Source of the DNA: a virus
Length of the DNA stretch: 64,000 nt
IMG/VR virus record: IMGVR_UViG_3300028027_000054
Span: 1-64,000 of that record
Reading direction: 5' to 3' (one strand)
Shown here: positions 18,739 through 30,200 of the stretch, in pieces
How the letters are laid out: each line of letters starts with the position of its first letter
How positions within the stretch are numbered: the stretch's first letter is position 1
Program-made: the position numbers and the translations under genes
Notes under the pieces: generated by a model
Told to the model about the DNA's origin: nothing
Databases searched by the model: none
What the model saw: only the letters and a program-made list of their open reading frames with translations

Positions 18739-21700
18739 ATGGCTGAAGACTTTCCGCAACAAATGCTGAATACCGGTATTCCTGCAGGACTGCTTGATGG
18801 TAAAGGTGTGCCAGTATCTCCTTGGGCTACAACGCCTGCAAGTCAGGTAAATGACCCTAATGTTGATCCGAGACATGTTTTAATGGGTCAGGTAACTCGT
18901 GCTATACCAAGTAGTCTTAGTGGTCCTATTCGTTCTTCTGCAAGAGAAGCTGAAAAATATATTGGGCAGGACTTTGGATTCCTGCCTTCTTCTGTCCGGG
19001 ATAATGAAGACTTCTATGCCCAGTATCAGTCTGGTATGGAGAAGATCGGTAAAGGACTATTAAAACTCCCACTATATACCGTAACCAAACTTGGATCAGG
19101 TGTAGGCTTTATTGCCGGTATGGCCAATCCAGTAAACTGGTTTGCAGAAGATGGTTACATCTCTGCTGTAGCTGACAACTCGATCAGCGGGTTCTTTGAC
19201 AGCTGGGAACAGGATATCAAGAACCAATGGTTACCCACTTTTCAGGAGGCTGAAGACCAGGATAAAGGTTTCTTTGCAAGAGCAGCTACTGATGTTGACT
19301 TCTGGACTGAAGACTTTGTAGATGGTTTGGCGTTCATGGCGTCTGCTTGGGTACCAGGTATGGCACTTAGTAAGGTGGGAGCAGGAGCTAAAGCCATTGC
19401 AGGCTTGGCTAAGTTTGGATCCAGGGGACTGGGAGCTGTTGGGGAGTCTGTAGAAGCTGTTGCAGCTACTACAAACTATTTCAAGAATGCAGCTAAATAT
19501 GCTAAGACCTTAGATAAGTTCAATGCCTGGGCTCTGGCAACTTCTTCTGAAGCTATGTTTGAAGCCAAGGGTGTCAAGGAAAATGTTTTAAAGTCTTTGG
19601 AAGGTCTTGACATGCCTGAGTCTGAGAAAAAGAAGATAGCTGGTGATAATGCCCGTAATGCATTCTTGATGAATGCTGCTCTTCTTGGTGCTACCAACGT
19701 CTTTGAACTTTCACTGGTTTCTAAAATGCTTAATAAAACCAGTGGTGTAGCGTCAGGTATTACAGGTGGTGCTAAGCTGGGAGAAGATGTAGCCGTAAAA
19801 CAGGCTACAACCCAAGTGGGTAAGTTCCTGGAAAGCGGGTTTGGCAGGTTTGCTAAAGACGCTACTGCTGGTGTATTCCGTGAAGGTTTTATAGAAGAGA
19901 ATGGACAGCTGGCTATTCAACGATTCAATGAACAGTATGGTGCTGCCGGTAAGGTGGCAGACATGCTGGATTTTAATACTTATGCTGAACTGGGTGGGAA
20001 CTACCTGAAGCAAACCTACGGAGCACTGGCAGGTGATGACACAGAAGCTGCTACCAGCATTGGTCTGGGTGGTATCCTGGGAGGTGGTATGACCGCTATC
20101 GGTAATGCCCGCCAGGCTCCTAAAGATAAACTCACTACAGAAGAGGCCGTTGACTACTATAACAAGTCCCAGGAAAGCTGGTTGAAGTTTGGTAACATCT
20201 ACCAGACAGAACAAGTTGTTACTAAAGACGCCAGTGGTAACGATGTAGTCACTGAAAAGATAAAGCTGGATCAGAACAACCAGCCGATGATGGACCAGCA
20301 GAAACTGGCTGGTATAGCCAGCTCGGTAAGATCCAACGCTGCTGCTATAGATCAGACGGACAATGACACAAACATGACCCGTCGCAACCTAGTAAGGGAT
20401 AACGCCTTTGCAGATTTTGTACTGGCCCATGTCAACGCCAACATGGAAGATACCCTGTTGGAGAAGCTTGATGCTATTGCAAACAGCTCACCTGAAGAGC
20501 TGGCCAAGCTCGGTTTTGTAGCAGATAAGACCCTGCCTGAACAGATTGCCCGTTATAAGTCACTAGCCAGTACGATCATCAAGCAGAATAAGATCATCAA
20601 TGCAGATATCATATTTGATGGTTCTAAAGAAGACGCTGCAAGAAAATCCCGTCTGACGCAACTTGCTGCCCAGCAAGCTGTGTACAAAGGTCTTGCTGCA
20701 GAAGAACAGGTAAAATATAATGAGATCCGTAACCAGGCCGTCAGCTCTGAAAACTCTTCTTTGTCAGATGGTCTTGTAGAACAGCTTAACGGTATCAAGC
20801 TTAGGATCACTAGCCAGGAACAGTTCATCAAGGAGCTTAAAGCTCAACCCAATAATCTCACCAAGTCACAGATAAAAGTAGCACAGGATCTTTTAGATAA
20901 CCTTAAAGAACAGCTGGCAAGTCTGGAGAAGACCAACGAGCTGTCTGTAAAGAACCTGAAGACGTTCAACAACGGGTTATACCAGTTTGAGAAGGATGCC
21001 CGCAATGAAGTGGCTTATCTGATTCCCATGCTGAAAAGGATGAAGTACAAAGGTGAGCTAGATAACCACGTTGAAACCCTCGGAAAAGAATGGGGATACT
21101 ATGCAGATTTCAATGATGGTAAGAAGAACTTCCTGGACATGTTCATTGAACAGCAGATCCAGGGACCTGTAAATAGCATTATAGAAGCAGAAAACAACCA
21201 GCCTCAACTTCCACCAGCTGCTCTGGCATCGCCACAAGGTCCAGCTACTCCTCCTCCTGGTCCTTCTGCAGGGCCACAACCTGGTGGTGCTGCACAGACA
21301 CAACCTGCCCCTACTCAGCAACAGACTTATGATGACCTGGAGAAGTTCCTTCAGGCAGAGTATGACATGGTAAAGCAAGCTCTGGAGGCTCAGGGAAACC
21401 CTGTGCCCAGTTATACAGACTGGAAACGTACTGCAGGCATAGAAGCTACTAAGCGTTTTATGGCTAAGAAAGGACAGCAACAACAAGGTGCACAGCAACA
21501 ACCTGCAGCTACCCCTGCTCTTACAGAAATGGAAAAAGCAGAAGAAAGGTTAAGACAAATATGGAACACCATAGGAAACGGTCCAGGTAGAAACGCAATA
21601 GAAGATGGTTGGACTGAGTCATTTGGACTTTTAGGTGATACTCTGAGTGTTGGTGGAGACAACCTGCAAGCTCATGGTATGGGTAAATCCGGGTTTGCTT

Positions 21701-24267
21701 ACGCTATAAAAGACTTGTTTGATCTATTCAAAAAAGGAATAGATCCTAACAGAGGTGGTGGTCGTTTGTATACTGCCCCACTTGCTGTGTCTAAAGAAAA
21801 TAAAGCAGCTGCTTCTGCAACAGGAACATCTGGAGGAACAGCTTATGCAGACGGTTCATTTATGTTGGTTGCCAAAAAAGGAATTCTTGGCATAAGCAAT
21901 GTAAATGATATTGGTGGTATCCTTGTTAACAGCGGCTTAACCGATATCAACCCAGAAATTCTTACAGAACTAAGAAAAGCTTTCCCTGGTTTAGTTATAG
22001 AAAGTTACAAAGGTGCTAAAGAACTAGTACAGAAACTTAATAATAACGCTCCACAAACTTCTACTTCTGCACCGGCAGCTCCTGTAGTTACAGATGTTGA
22101 AGAACCCGCTGAACAAACTACCAAAGAAGAACAACAGGCTCCTGCATCTACGTTAGAGAAAGAACTGAATGACCTGGCTAACCAACTCCGTAATGATGTT
22201 GGTATTCGGACTGAGCTTAGGTTCATGAAAGCTGGATCTATTGGATATGATAAAGACGGTAACAAGTACCAGTTAGTATCTAAGAAAGATAAGTACGGAC
22301 GCAGCCTTGAGTATCGTAAGAACGATGGACAGGAACAAAGCTTTAATCCAAAGACAGCTTCTCAGCAATCTGGCAGCCTGGATTATTATCCTGAAGGGTT
22401 TGTTAACTTATACAGTAAGAACCCCAAAGCTACCTTTGACAAGTACGAGAAAGATAAAGCTGCCATAGAAGAAAAGTACAGGCAGATAGAGGCTGCTAAA
22501 GCCCAGGCAGAGCAGAGTCAGTCTCAAGCAGACCAGACTGATCCGGAAGAAGAGGATACATCTAAAGATGTCAAGGACTTTGTACAGGACATTAACAAGA
22601 ACCGTACCCAGTCTAACCAGAACAATGCTTTTGCCAATGCGGAATACCAGGAAGGTTTCAGGCAGGTGGCTCCTTCTAACTCACTGGCCAACACTACAGA
22701 TCTGGTAAACGTAGTAGAGTTTGCAGCTAACCAGATCCGCTATGAAAGAGGAGATGTAAACAAGAACTATGTCTTTGATGTAGCTACCAGCACTTTTATG
22801 CCCGGTCAAAAGGTTACATATAAAGTCATGGTGGATGGTTTTGAACCCGTGGTGAACCGTCTCACTGGTGAGATGTATGATAAGAGTGCTCTATACAATG
22901 AGAACTGGAATGCTGTACAGAGCATGTTTGACTTTATTCCTATCGGGGTGTTTGCTAACATCCGTGGAAAAGAAGTCATGATCGGTACCATACATGAACC
23001 ACAGTGGATTGAGTATAAGATCGGTAACAAGTATCCGCACATTGCTGTTCCTCAGGACCAGATTGACCAGGCAGTGCCTGATGTAGTAAAAGAACAGGTC
23101 CAAAAAAATAGAGAACTTCGTAAGTTTATCTTGGAGAACTACAACCAAAATCATAACTTTGTTATAGAGGGAGTTGTAGAAGATAAATCCATGGGTATAC
23201 TAAGAACTACAGAATCTGTTGATCCTATCAGCAAGCGGGTAAATCCGAAGATTGCAGAAGGCGGTACAGACAACCGTCATGGTATGTTTGGTATCGTCAA
23301 GGACGGTATGATCCAGTCAGACCGTAATGTAGAAATAGACAACATCATCCCTACAGAATCTTTCTCTCCTCAAAATATTGCTAACTATCAGGGTGTAGCA
23401 GTGCTTATGTTGCCGACACCACTGGGCAAATGGTTCCCTTCCTTTATCCAACTGCCCAATGTTTCTACAGAGCAGTCTGAGTTTATCATTGAAGCATGGA
23501 AAGCTTTTACAAAACAGACCAATAATCCGGAAATAGTAAAAGCAGTGTATGATGCCATGGGTCTTACCCAGTCTGCCGACAGTTTTGCTGTTGGTGTACT
23601 GAGAGATTACATCCACCACTACATCACAATAGTAGATGAGAAAGGAATATCCCGTACAGGAACAGGTAGTGAGCTTTCTCCAGGCAGTGCCAGGATAAAC
23701 ATTACAAACAAGGGAGGCCTGGAACTGCAGGTAAAAGGTTTAGACCGCAGTTGGTATACCACCGCTGAGCCGATCATGAAAGCAGAAAACCTGCCGGTAG
23801 ACTACCTGCAGAAGATGAGCAACCTGAAAACCACTATTAGGTTTGAAAATGCTAAGAATGACAGCTTAAAAGGGATCAACTCTACAGACAAAGCCACCAT
23901 ACTTTCTATTAAGAACGGTAAGCTGGTCAAAGAAAACATAACGTACAACCAGTACATTATGGACCGTGCAGGAACTTTTGTAGACAACGGTATCCCAAGT
24001 AAGAATGCCTTTGGTGACTGGGTGTATTTTGCCAACCCTGTGGTGAAGATGAAAATGACCAATGCTTCAGATCCTAATGAAGGACAGTCTGAATCTAAAA
24101 AAGAAGTAACACCTACTCCTACAGTAGACCAGGTTAACACACCTCGTGAAGATAAAGGTGCGGCTCTCCTGGCAGCTCTTAAATCCAAGAGGCTTCAGGA
24201 AGAGCAGATGGAAGAACAGAAGAAAAACTGTACTAGCCTGAGAAGCAAGCTTGATAACATAATGTAA
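18739..24267 (+). CDS. Giant virion/cargo protein (1842 aa)
   Basis: Residues about 75-480 are helical with several hydrophobic stretches (LYTVTKLGSGVGFIAGMANP near 111-130, AFMASAWVPGMALSKVGAGA near 196-215). This could help membrane passage on injection. A Pro/Gln-rich linker (about 819-864) leads to a compact domain near 950-1100 (GGGRLYTAPL, YADGSFMLVAKKG, DIGGILVNSG, LRKAFPGLVI), which I cannot assign. Further linkers rich in Glu/Gln follow (near 1120-1140 and 1245-1275), then a beta-rich region. Its layout of globular parts joined by low-complexity linkers fits phage polyvalent proteins injected into the host. It lies directly before the polymerase gene. Function unknown. Confidence 0.62.
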   Translation: MAEDFPQQMLNTGIPAGLLDGKGVPVSPWATTPASQVNDPNVDPRHVLMGQVTRAIPSSLSGPIRSSAREAEKYIGQDFGFLPSSVRDNEDFYAQYQSGMEKIGKGLLKLPLYTVTKLGSGVGFIAGMANPVNWFAEDGYISAVADNSISGFFDSWEQDIKNQWLPTFQEAEDQDKGFFARAATDVDFWTEDFVDGLAFMASAWVPGMALSKVGAGAKAIAGLAKFGSRGLGAVGESVEAVAATTNYFKNAAKYAKTLDKFNAWALATSSEAMFEAKGVKENVLKSLEGLDMPESEKKKIAGDNARNAFLMNAALLGATNVFELSLVSKMLNKTSGVASGITGGAKLGEDVAVKQATTQVGKFLESGFGRFAKDATAGVFREGFIEENGQLAIQRFNEQYGAAGKVADMLDFNTYAELGGNYLKQTYGALAGDDTEAATSIGLGGILGGGMTAIGNARQAPKDKLTTEEAVDYYNKSQESWLKFGNIYQTEQVVTKDASGNDVVTEKIKLDQNNQPMMDQQKLAGIASSVRSNAAAIDQTDNDTNMTRRNLVRDNAFADFVLAHVNANMEDTLLEKLDAIANSSPEELAKLGFVADKTLPEQIARYKSLASTIIKQNKIINADIIFDGSKEDAARKSRLTQLAAQQAVYKGLAAEEQVKYNEIRNQAVSSENSSLSDGLVEQLNGIKLRITSQEQFIKELKAQPNNLTKSQIKVAQDLLDNLKEQLASLEKTNELSVKNLKTFNNGLYQFEKDARNEVAYLIPMLKRMKYKGELDNHVETLGKEWGYYADFNDGKKNFLDMFIEQQIQGPVNSIIEAENNQPQLPPAALASPQGPATPPPGPSAGPQPGGAAQTQPAPTQQQTYDDLEKFLQAEYDMVKQALEAQGNPVPSYTDWKRTAGIEATKRFMAKKGQQQQGAQQQPAATPALTEMEKAEERLRQIWNTIGNGPGRNAIEDGWTESFGLLGDTLSVGGDNLQAHGMGKSGFAYAIKDLFDLFKKGIDPNRGGGRLYTAPLAVSKENKAAASATGTSGGTAYADGSFMLVAKKGILGISNVNDIGGILVNSGLTDINPEILTELRKAFPGLVIESYKGAKELVQKLNNNAPQTSTSAPAAPVVTDVEEPAEQTTKEEQQAPASTLEKELNDLANQLRNDVGIRTELRFMKAGSIGYDKDGNKYQLVSKKDKYGRSLEYRKNDGQEQSFNPKTASQQSGSLDYYPEGFVNLYSKNPKATFDKYEKDKAAIEEKYRQIEAAKAQAEQSQSQADQTDPEEEDTSKDVKDFVQDINKNRTQSNQNNAFANAEYQEGFRQVAPSNSLANTTDLVNVVEFAANQIRYERGDVNKNYVFDVATSTFMPGQKVTYKVMVDGFEPVVNRLTGEMYDKSALYNENWNAVQSMFDFIPIGVFANIRGKEVMIGTIHEPQWIEYKIGNKYPHIAVPQDQIDQAVPDVVKEQVQKNRELRKFILENYNQNHNFVIEGVVEDKSMGILRTTESVDPISKRVNPKIAEGGTDNRHGMFGIVKDGMIQSDRNVEIDNIIPTESFSPQNIANYQGVAVLMLPTPLGKWFPSFIQLPNVSTEQSEFIIEAWKAFTKQTNNPEIVKAVYDAMGLTQSADSFAVGVLRDYIHHYITIVDEKGISRTGTGSELSPGSARINITNKGGLELQVKGLDRSWYTTAEPIMKAENLPVDYLQKMSNLKTTIRFENAKNDSLKGINSTDKATILSIKNGKLVKENITYNQYIMDRAGTFVDNGIPSKNAFGDWVYFANPVVKMKMTNASDPNEGQSESKKEVTPTPTVDQVNTPREDKGAALLAALKSKRLQEEQMEEQKKNCTSLRSKLDNIM

Positions 24268-24283
24268 TCTTATCCTATACCCT

Positions 24284-27200
24284 ATGATTTGTCCTAACAT
24301 TACCAGTCCGGAGTGGAAAGCTTTGGTTGCCAAGGTCGGTGAAAATCGTGCTTGGAAAGAGTTTTTGATATATGGAAAAACCCCCAGTGCTGATAACTAT
24401 GAAATCATAGATGCAGCAGCTGTGAAAGATAATACAGGTAAAGCATCTGAAGTTTTAGAATTTAGAGCTTTTCAGAGTTTTAAAGAGTATGAAGAGTTTC
24501 TGGAAGTAAAGAGGGATTTTACTAACGATTTTGCTAGTGCCTATCTAAAGCATTCTGCTGCTATAGATTTTGTTGATAGAATCTTTGATAAAGTTTTTCC
24601 TGGTGAAATGACCTGGGGTAACTACATTATTGATCCTAAAACAGGACAGACTAAGTTTATAGTAGATAATGAACCATTAGCAGGTATGACTGCAGAAGAG
24701 TTAAACAAAATGGTTCGTGCTAAGTTCAACACATGGTTTAAAGCAAACCTTAAACGAGAGTTGGATACAGAAACCATTAACTTAAATGGTAAAGAAATAA
24801 ATATTAAAAATCCTTCTACCACTGAAGAAAGAGTAGCACGTACAATTTTTGATCTTTTTGCTACCTTTAAACCAGCAGTTGAAAATTATGTATTTTCTAA
24901 AGAAGGTTTAGAAGCTGATGTTATTAATGACTTATCAGTTAAATACAAAGTTGTTGTCTATAATCCGGACAATGATGAAGACAAACAAGTGTTTCGTTCT
25001 ATCAGGACAAAATCTACTGAGCAGATTGCAGCAGGTATTAGTAAGGACCTGATCCGTTCACAGAAAGATCTGAAATATACTTCTCACATCATGGCCAGTG
25101 TGATCAACACACTGGGTGATATAGCTCCTAACAGGAAGCTGGAGGTATCTCCGGCCCAGGCTTTTAATACCGTAAAGGGTATTTATGCTGAAGTGGCTGA
25201 TAACCTGAAGATGGCCCTTAACGGTATCGTTGGTTCTGATCAGGACCTGGCGGAAGTAAAAGCTTCAGCGTCTTATAATGACATTCTCAATGAGTTTCCG
25301 GTATTGGCTTATGTCAACAGCTATGACGATATGGTCAGTGCTGCAGAAACGTATGATACTATAGTATCCAACTTTGATAAATATAAAGAATCTGTTGTAG
25401 CAGAGCTGGCCCGTAAGGGTATCCGTATGGGAAAAAACACCATACAGATGGTAGATCCTGCTGATGTAGCTGTACAGGAAGTTGATGACGCAGAAAACAC
25501 AGAGATCAGCCAGGATGAAATCGGTGATCGTTATGACCGCAGTGTTTTTGAAACCAATCCCCGTGACACAGCCAGCGTAAGGGTCAAAGCTCTTGTGCAA
25601 ACCATTAAGACCGGTGAGTACGAACTAGGCATTCCCGTATATGCAGATCCAAATGATGTGTTTGCAGATATCCTGCAGGCTGGCAGTGAAATGGCACTTA
25701 CTGGTTTTACGGATGCTTCCGGTAAGTTCCAGGCATTTAAGTTTGCCATCATCAAGCGTGCTGAGGCAAGACCCTATCTGAATGATTTTCTTACCAAGCT
25801 TAACCGCTTTGAGCAAAACAACGAGTGGGAAAAGATCAATGACATTCTAACTTTTGCCACTAAAGCATTTGCTAACGAGACCCTGCTTCTTTACAAGACC
25901 CGTAAAGATGGTAACCAGGTAACTGGTATCACTGACGTAAAAGTGATCAACGCCAACCGTGACACCGTGGAAGACCAGGTGTCAAGAGAGTGGCTGGAAT
26001 CCCACAAGCAGTCTGCATTCTTTAATCGTTCTTCCCTGAATGAACTTAAAGTCAATCCTGAGAAACTGCAGAGACTGGGTAAGATCATTGAAGAAGGTAA
26101 AGCAGCTGTAGGACCAGCCAAGACCGCTAAGTTTAAAGAGTTCTTTGCTACACTGGGTATTGAGTTTACTGACGCTGAACTGGCTTATATAACTCCCCGT
26201 TTGTCTAAGGCACTTGGTAAAGGACCTGACTTTGATATCGTCTTTGGAAAGAAGAACCTTTTAGATAACATATACACTTCTTTTACAAAAAACGCCTCCC
26301 AGGTATTTGATGATAACTATGGATTTCAGGATGAAAAAGGTAACATGCGTAAGCTGGCTACCCTGTACTATGAAGCCAACCCTGGAAGATATAAGCTGGC
26401 CTCAGCCCAGACTGCAGACGGTAAGCAGAAATACCTGTACATCCTGACCAACTTTATTGAAAAAAAGAAACGCCAGTGGAACCTGGGTCAGTACGCCAAC
26501 GTCACCAATAGTGCTCTTGCCCGTCCCAACAGGTCTTTCTGGGATAAGGTAAAAAGCGGAGTGAACAGTTTTATACCCCAGTACTTTAACGGTATCCGTG
26601 AACAACAAGCGGGTAAAGACGGTAAGGTGAGAAAGTCCCTTACTGAAAAAGAGCAGACCGTAACCATGTTGCTCAAGCATCAGGAGAATCTTAATGTCGC
26701 TACCTATATCAACTTCACGTTGTCAGATAAGACCACTACCATAGAAACCAAAATGACCAAGGAGTTCTTTGTAGATGGTAATGACCAGCCTCTGGGTAAG
26801 GGTCGTGATTATATTGTAAACGAGAAAGGTGAGCTGCAGTTTACATCAGGCCTTGGACAAAGAGCTTATGATGCATTTGTAGCTCCTGAGGTGAGCCGTA
26901 TCTTGGCTGCCATTAAACATGGCAAGGATATTAACCTGGAGAACTTCGACATAGCCAGTAAGCTGTTTTATTTTATTCCTTCCCTGAACTCCAATCCAAA
27001 CCTGGAAGAGTTCCGTAGTGATCTGTATGCTGGTCAACTGACTATAGACCAGCTTAATGCCAAACATGGCACCGCTGTAGGTCAGGCTGTACTGGAAGAC
27101 ATGCAGCAGTCTGCAGAACAACAGATAGACCAGTTTATTGCCAACGGTATTTTGAAAGTAGAAAATGGTGCATACTCATTCCCAACTTCTATAAACGGGT

Positions 27201-30200
27201 TCAAGAACACAGACTATGTCAACCGGTTGCGTCAGTCAGGGGTTAAAGGTCGTGACGCAGCACGTCTGATGCTGCTGGACATGAAGCTAAATTACCAGAA
27301 CACCCAGGTAAAGATGATCCAGTTCCTGAGGTTTGATCCGGCCCTGGCATTTAAAAAGTTCAAGGGCTTTACCAATCCGGGTACATTTACAGACATATCT
27401 GCTGCAGACAGGATTAACCTGGTTTCTACCACATGGGATGAATTCTCCAAGCGTGCTGCTGCCTTGATTGCCCCTGGTAGCCAGGGAAGCTATAGCTGGA
27501 AGACCAAGGATGGTGAGACTTATTCTTCTCCTTCTTATGAAGCAGTTACTGCTGCTGACGTAGACTACAAGATTGGAGAAACAGATAATACTACAACAGA
27601 TGCTCAAGAATACATTACACTTAATGAGCATATAGATAACCTCATGTCAGAAGGTAAGATCCCTCTGGAGATCTGGCAGTCTATCTATGATAAAATTGAA
27701 AAAGCCGGTCCTGGTGGATACTATGAACTCAGCGGTGAAGAGCTGGGTTATGTATTCACACCTACTAAACCTGTACAGGTAAACGACGTAGACGAAGGAT
27801 CTGCAGAAGCAGGTCTGAACCGTATTGACTATGTAAAGAGCTCCCGTTATCCGTTGATTCCCCAGCATGAAGCAGGAAGTGAGCGTGATAAGATGCGTGG
27901 CTGGATGGAGCGTAATAACATCCGTGCCATCAACTTTGCTTCAGGCAAAAAGCTGGGTCGTCCTGTAAGATCAGTTACACTATTTAACGAAAATGGTTCT
28001 GAGTTTATAGAACCCTCTGCCAATGATACAGCTGCTGCCAGGCAAACGCTAAGCCGTGAAGGTCTGCGTACACAGCAGGAGATTCCGCACCAGAAAGACC
28101 AGATCCGTACGGTGTCTCAGATGAACCGTACCCTGTTTGATAATATGCTGGAGGAGAGTTTCTCTCTAAAGGGTATCCAAAAGATAAGCGGTACAGAAGC
28201 AAAGGGTTTAAAAGAACTGGTACGCTCTCGTTTGTTTGAAAAGCAGGCTGAAAAACTGCAACAGGAACTGGGAGATCTAAACAGATCCCATCGTGGTCTG
28301 CACCGTTTACTTAAAGATGTTATTCTAAATGACACCACAGGAAGCTATGGTGAAAACGATCTTAAGAGTATAGAGCTGGATGAAAAGACCGGCAAGTTTA
28401 AACTCCCGCTTGAGCAGCAGTTTAAACTCAAGAAGTTTCAGGGACTGATCAACTCTTTGATCAACAAGAACGTCATGCTTAAAGTAGAGGGATCCAGCTT
28501 TGTGCAGGTCTCTGGTGTGGGTGCTAAGTTCAACTTCTCCAACCTTAGTAAAGGTGTAAAGAGTGGAATCATCTGGACGGATAGCTACGCCAAGAACTTT
28601 AAAGACGGTGACGTTAAACTAAACTACATCCGCAAAGAGGGTGATCAGGTGAAGCCTGCCCAGGTGATTGTGTCCCAGTACCTGCGTGACAAAGAAGGAA
28701 ACCTGATTGATCTGTCTCAATATATCACTGAAAAAAACGGGGTAAAGATCCTGGATACGTCTAAGTTCTCTCCTGAAATGTTTGAGCTCGTGGGAACACG
28801 TATTCCCAACCAGTCACATCCTTCCATGCTTCCCATAGAAGTGGTAGGTTTTCTACCGGCTTATATGGAGAACACCATCATAGTCCCAGATGGTATCACC
28901 GGTCAGATGGGTTCTGACTTTGACGTAGATAAACTCTATGCTTACATCTCTAAGATGGAGCAGAAAGAAGACAAGTTTGTTCCTGTACAATATGAACTGA
29001 ACAGTACAGAAGACGTAGATAAGCTTAGTGAAGAACAGCTTGGTCAGCTCTACCGTGACATTCACTGGATGGCCCTGACGCACCCGGCTGCTTACGATAA
29101 GATCACCAAGTCTATTGACATGCCAGAGGTAAAAAGAAAGGTGGCGGAAAGAGAAGCTGAGCTGAAAAAGTATGGTATAGCTGATGACAAGGGTGTAATG
29201 CTTCCCCTGGACTTCATGACCTCTATCAACCGATTTAACGATAACCGTTCTGGTAAAGTGGGTGTAGGTGTGTTTGCCAACCTGATCTCTGCTCAAGCAG
29301 ACTTCCAGGACAAGGTACTCAGGCTGGGTATGATGCAAGATGACGTTGCAAAAGAAAAGCCTATCAAGATCAGGCTTTCTAAAAACGGAAAGGTTGTAGA
29401 TCTTCTTTACCTGGGTAAACCAGGTACTTCTAAGTCTTTTGTAGGTAAGACCCGTACTATATCTGAGAACCTGAACATCATGTTTACGGAGTCAGTGGAC
29501 AACGCCAAGAACCAGTATCTGCGTGAGTTCAACTGGGAAGAAAAAGCTATGAGTGCCATTGGTGTATTTGAAATGCTTACTGATGAGAATGGCAATGCAG
29601 CTCCTATTGAGTTTGTCATGGACCTGACTTCTCAGGAAGCCATTAAAGAACTTTTTACATCTATAGACCAGAAGCAGGACTCGTTTGGAGAGTTTGACAG
29701 CAGTGCACTAGATACCGCCACCTTAGAACTTCAGTTTAAGTACGCAAACGCCTTGGTAACCGGTGGATACTTTTCCAGTATAGCTGAGGCACAAGAGTAT
29801 TTAGTAGACGAGAACCGTGACCAGGCACTGGATCCGGAAACCCTGGATGATATGTGGTTGGTAGGTAAAGCCATCAAGTTACAGGAAGAGCAAAAGCAAG
29901 AGGCTCTAGAAAAGATAGCAAAGGATAAAGGCTACACGTCTGTTCGTGATCTGATGTTAAAATACACCACTGTTCAACATGACAGTCTGGAGCTCTTTAA
30001 GAGAATGGAGGACATAGGTCGTGAGCTAAACACCATCCTTGGTAGCGTATATACCTATACTAAAGGTATTGGTCCCAATGTATTTGCCACACGTCAGAAG
30101 CTTACCCAGCTGAATAAACTTTCTGGTTCTACAAACTTTCTTGGTCTTACTAATGTAGCTGGTGTTATCAAGCGTAATGACAGCACGGGTAAGATAGAGA

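Noticed and set aside
28853-29338. 161-residue minus-strand frame across the RNA polymerase motif
   Set aside because: It is antisense to the DFDVD region, whose conservation on the plus strand explains the open frame.
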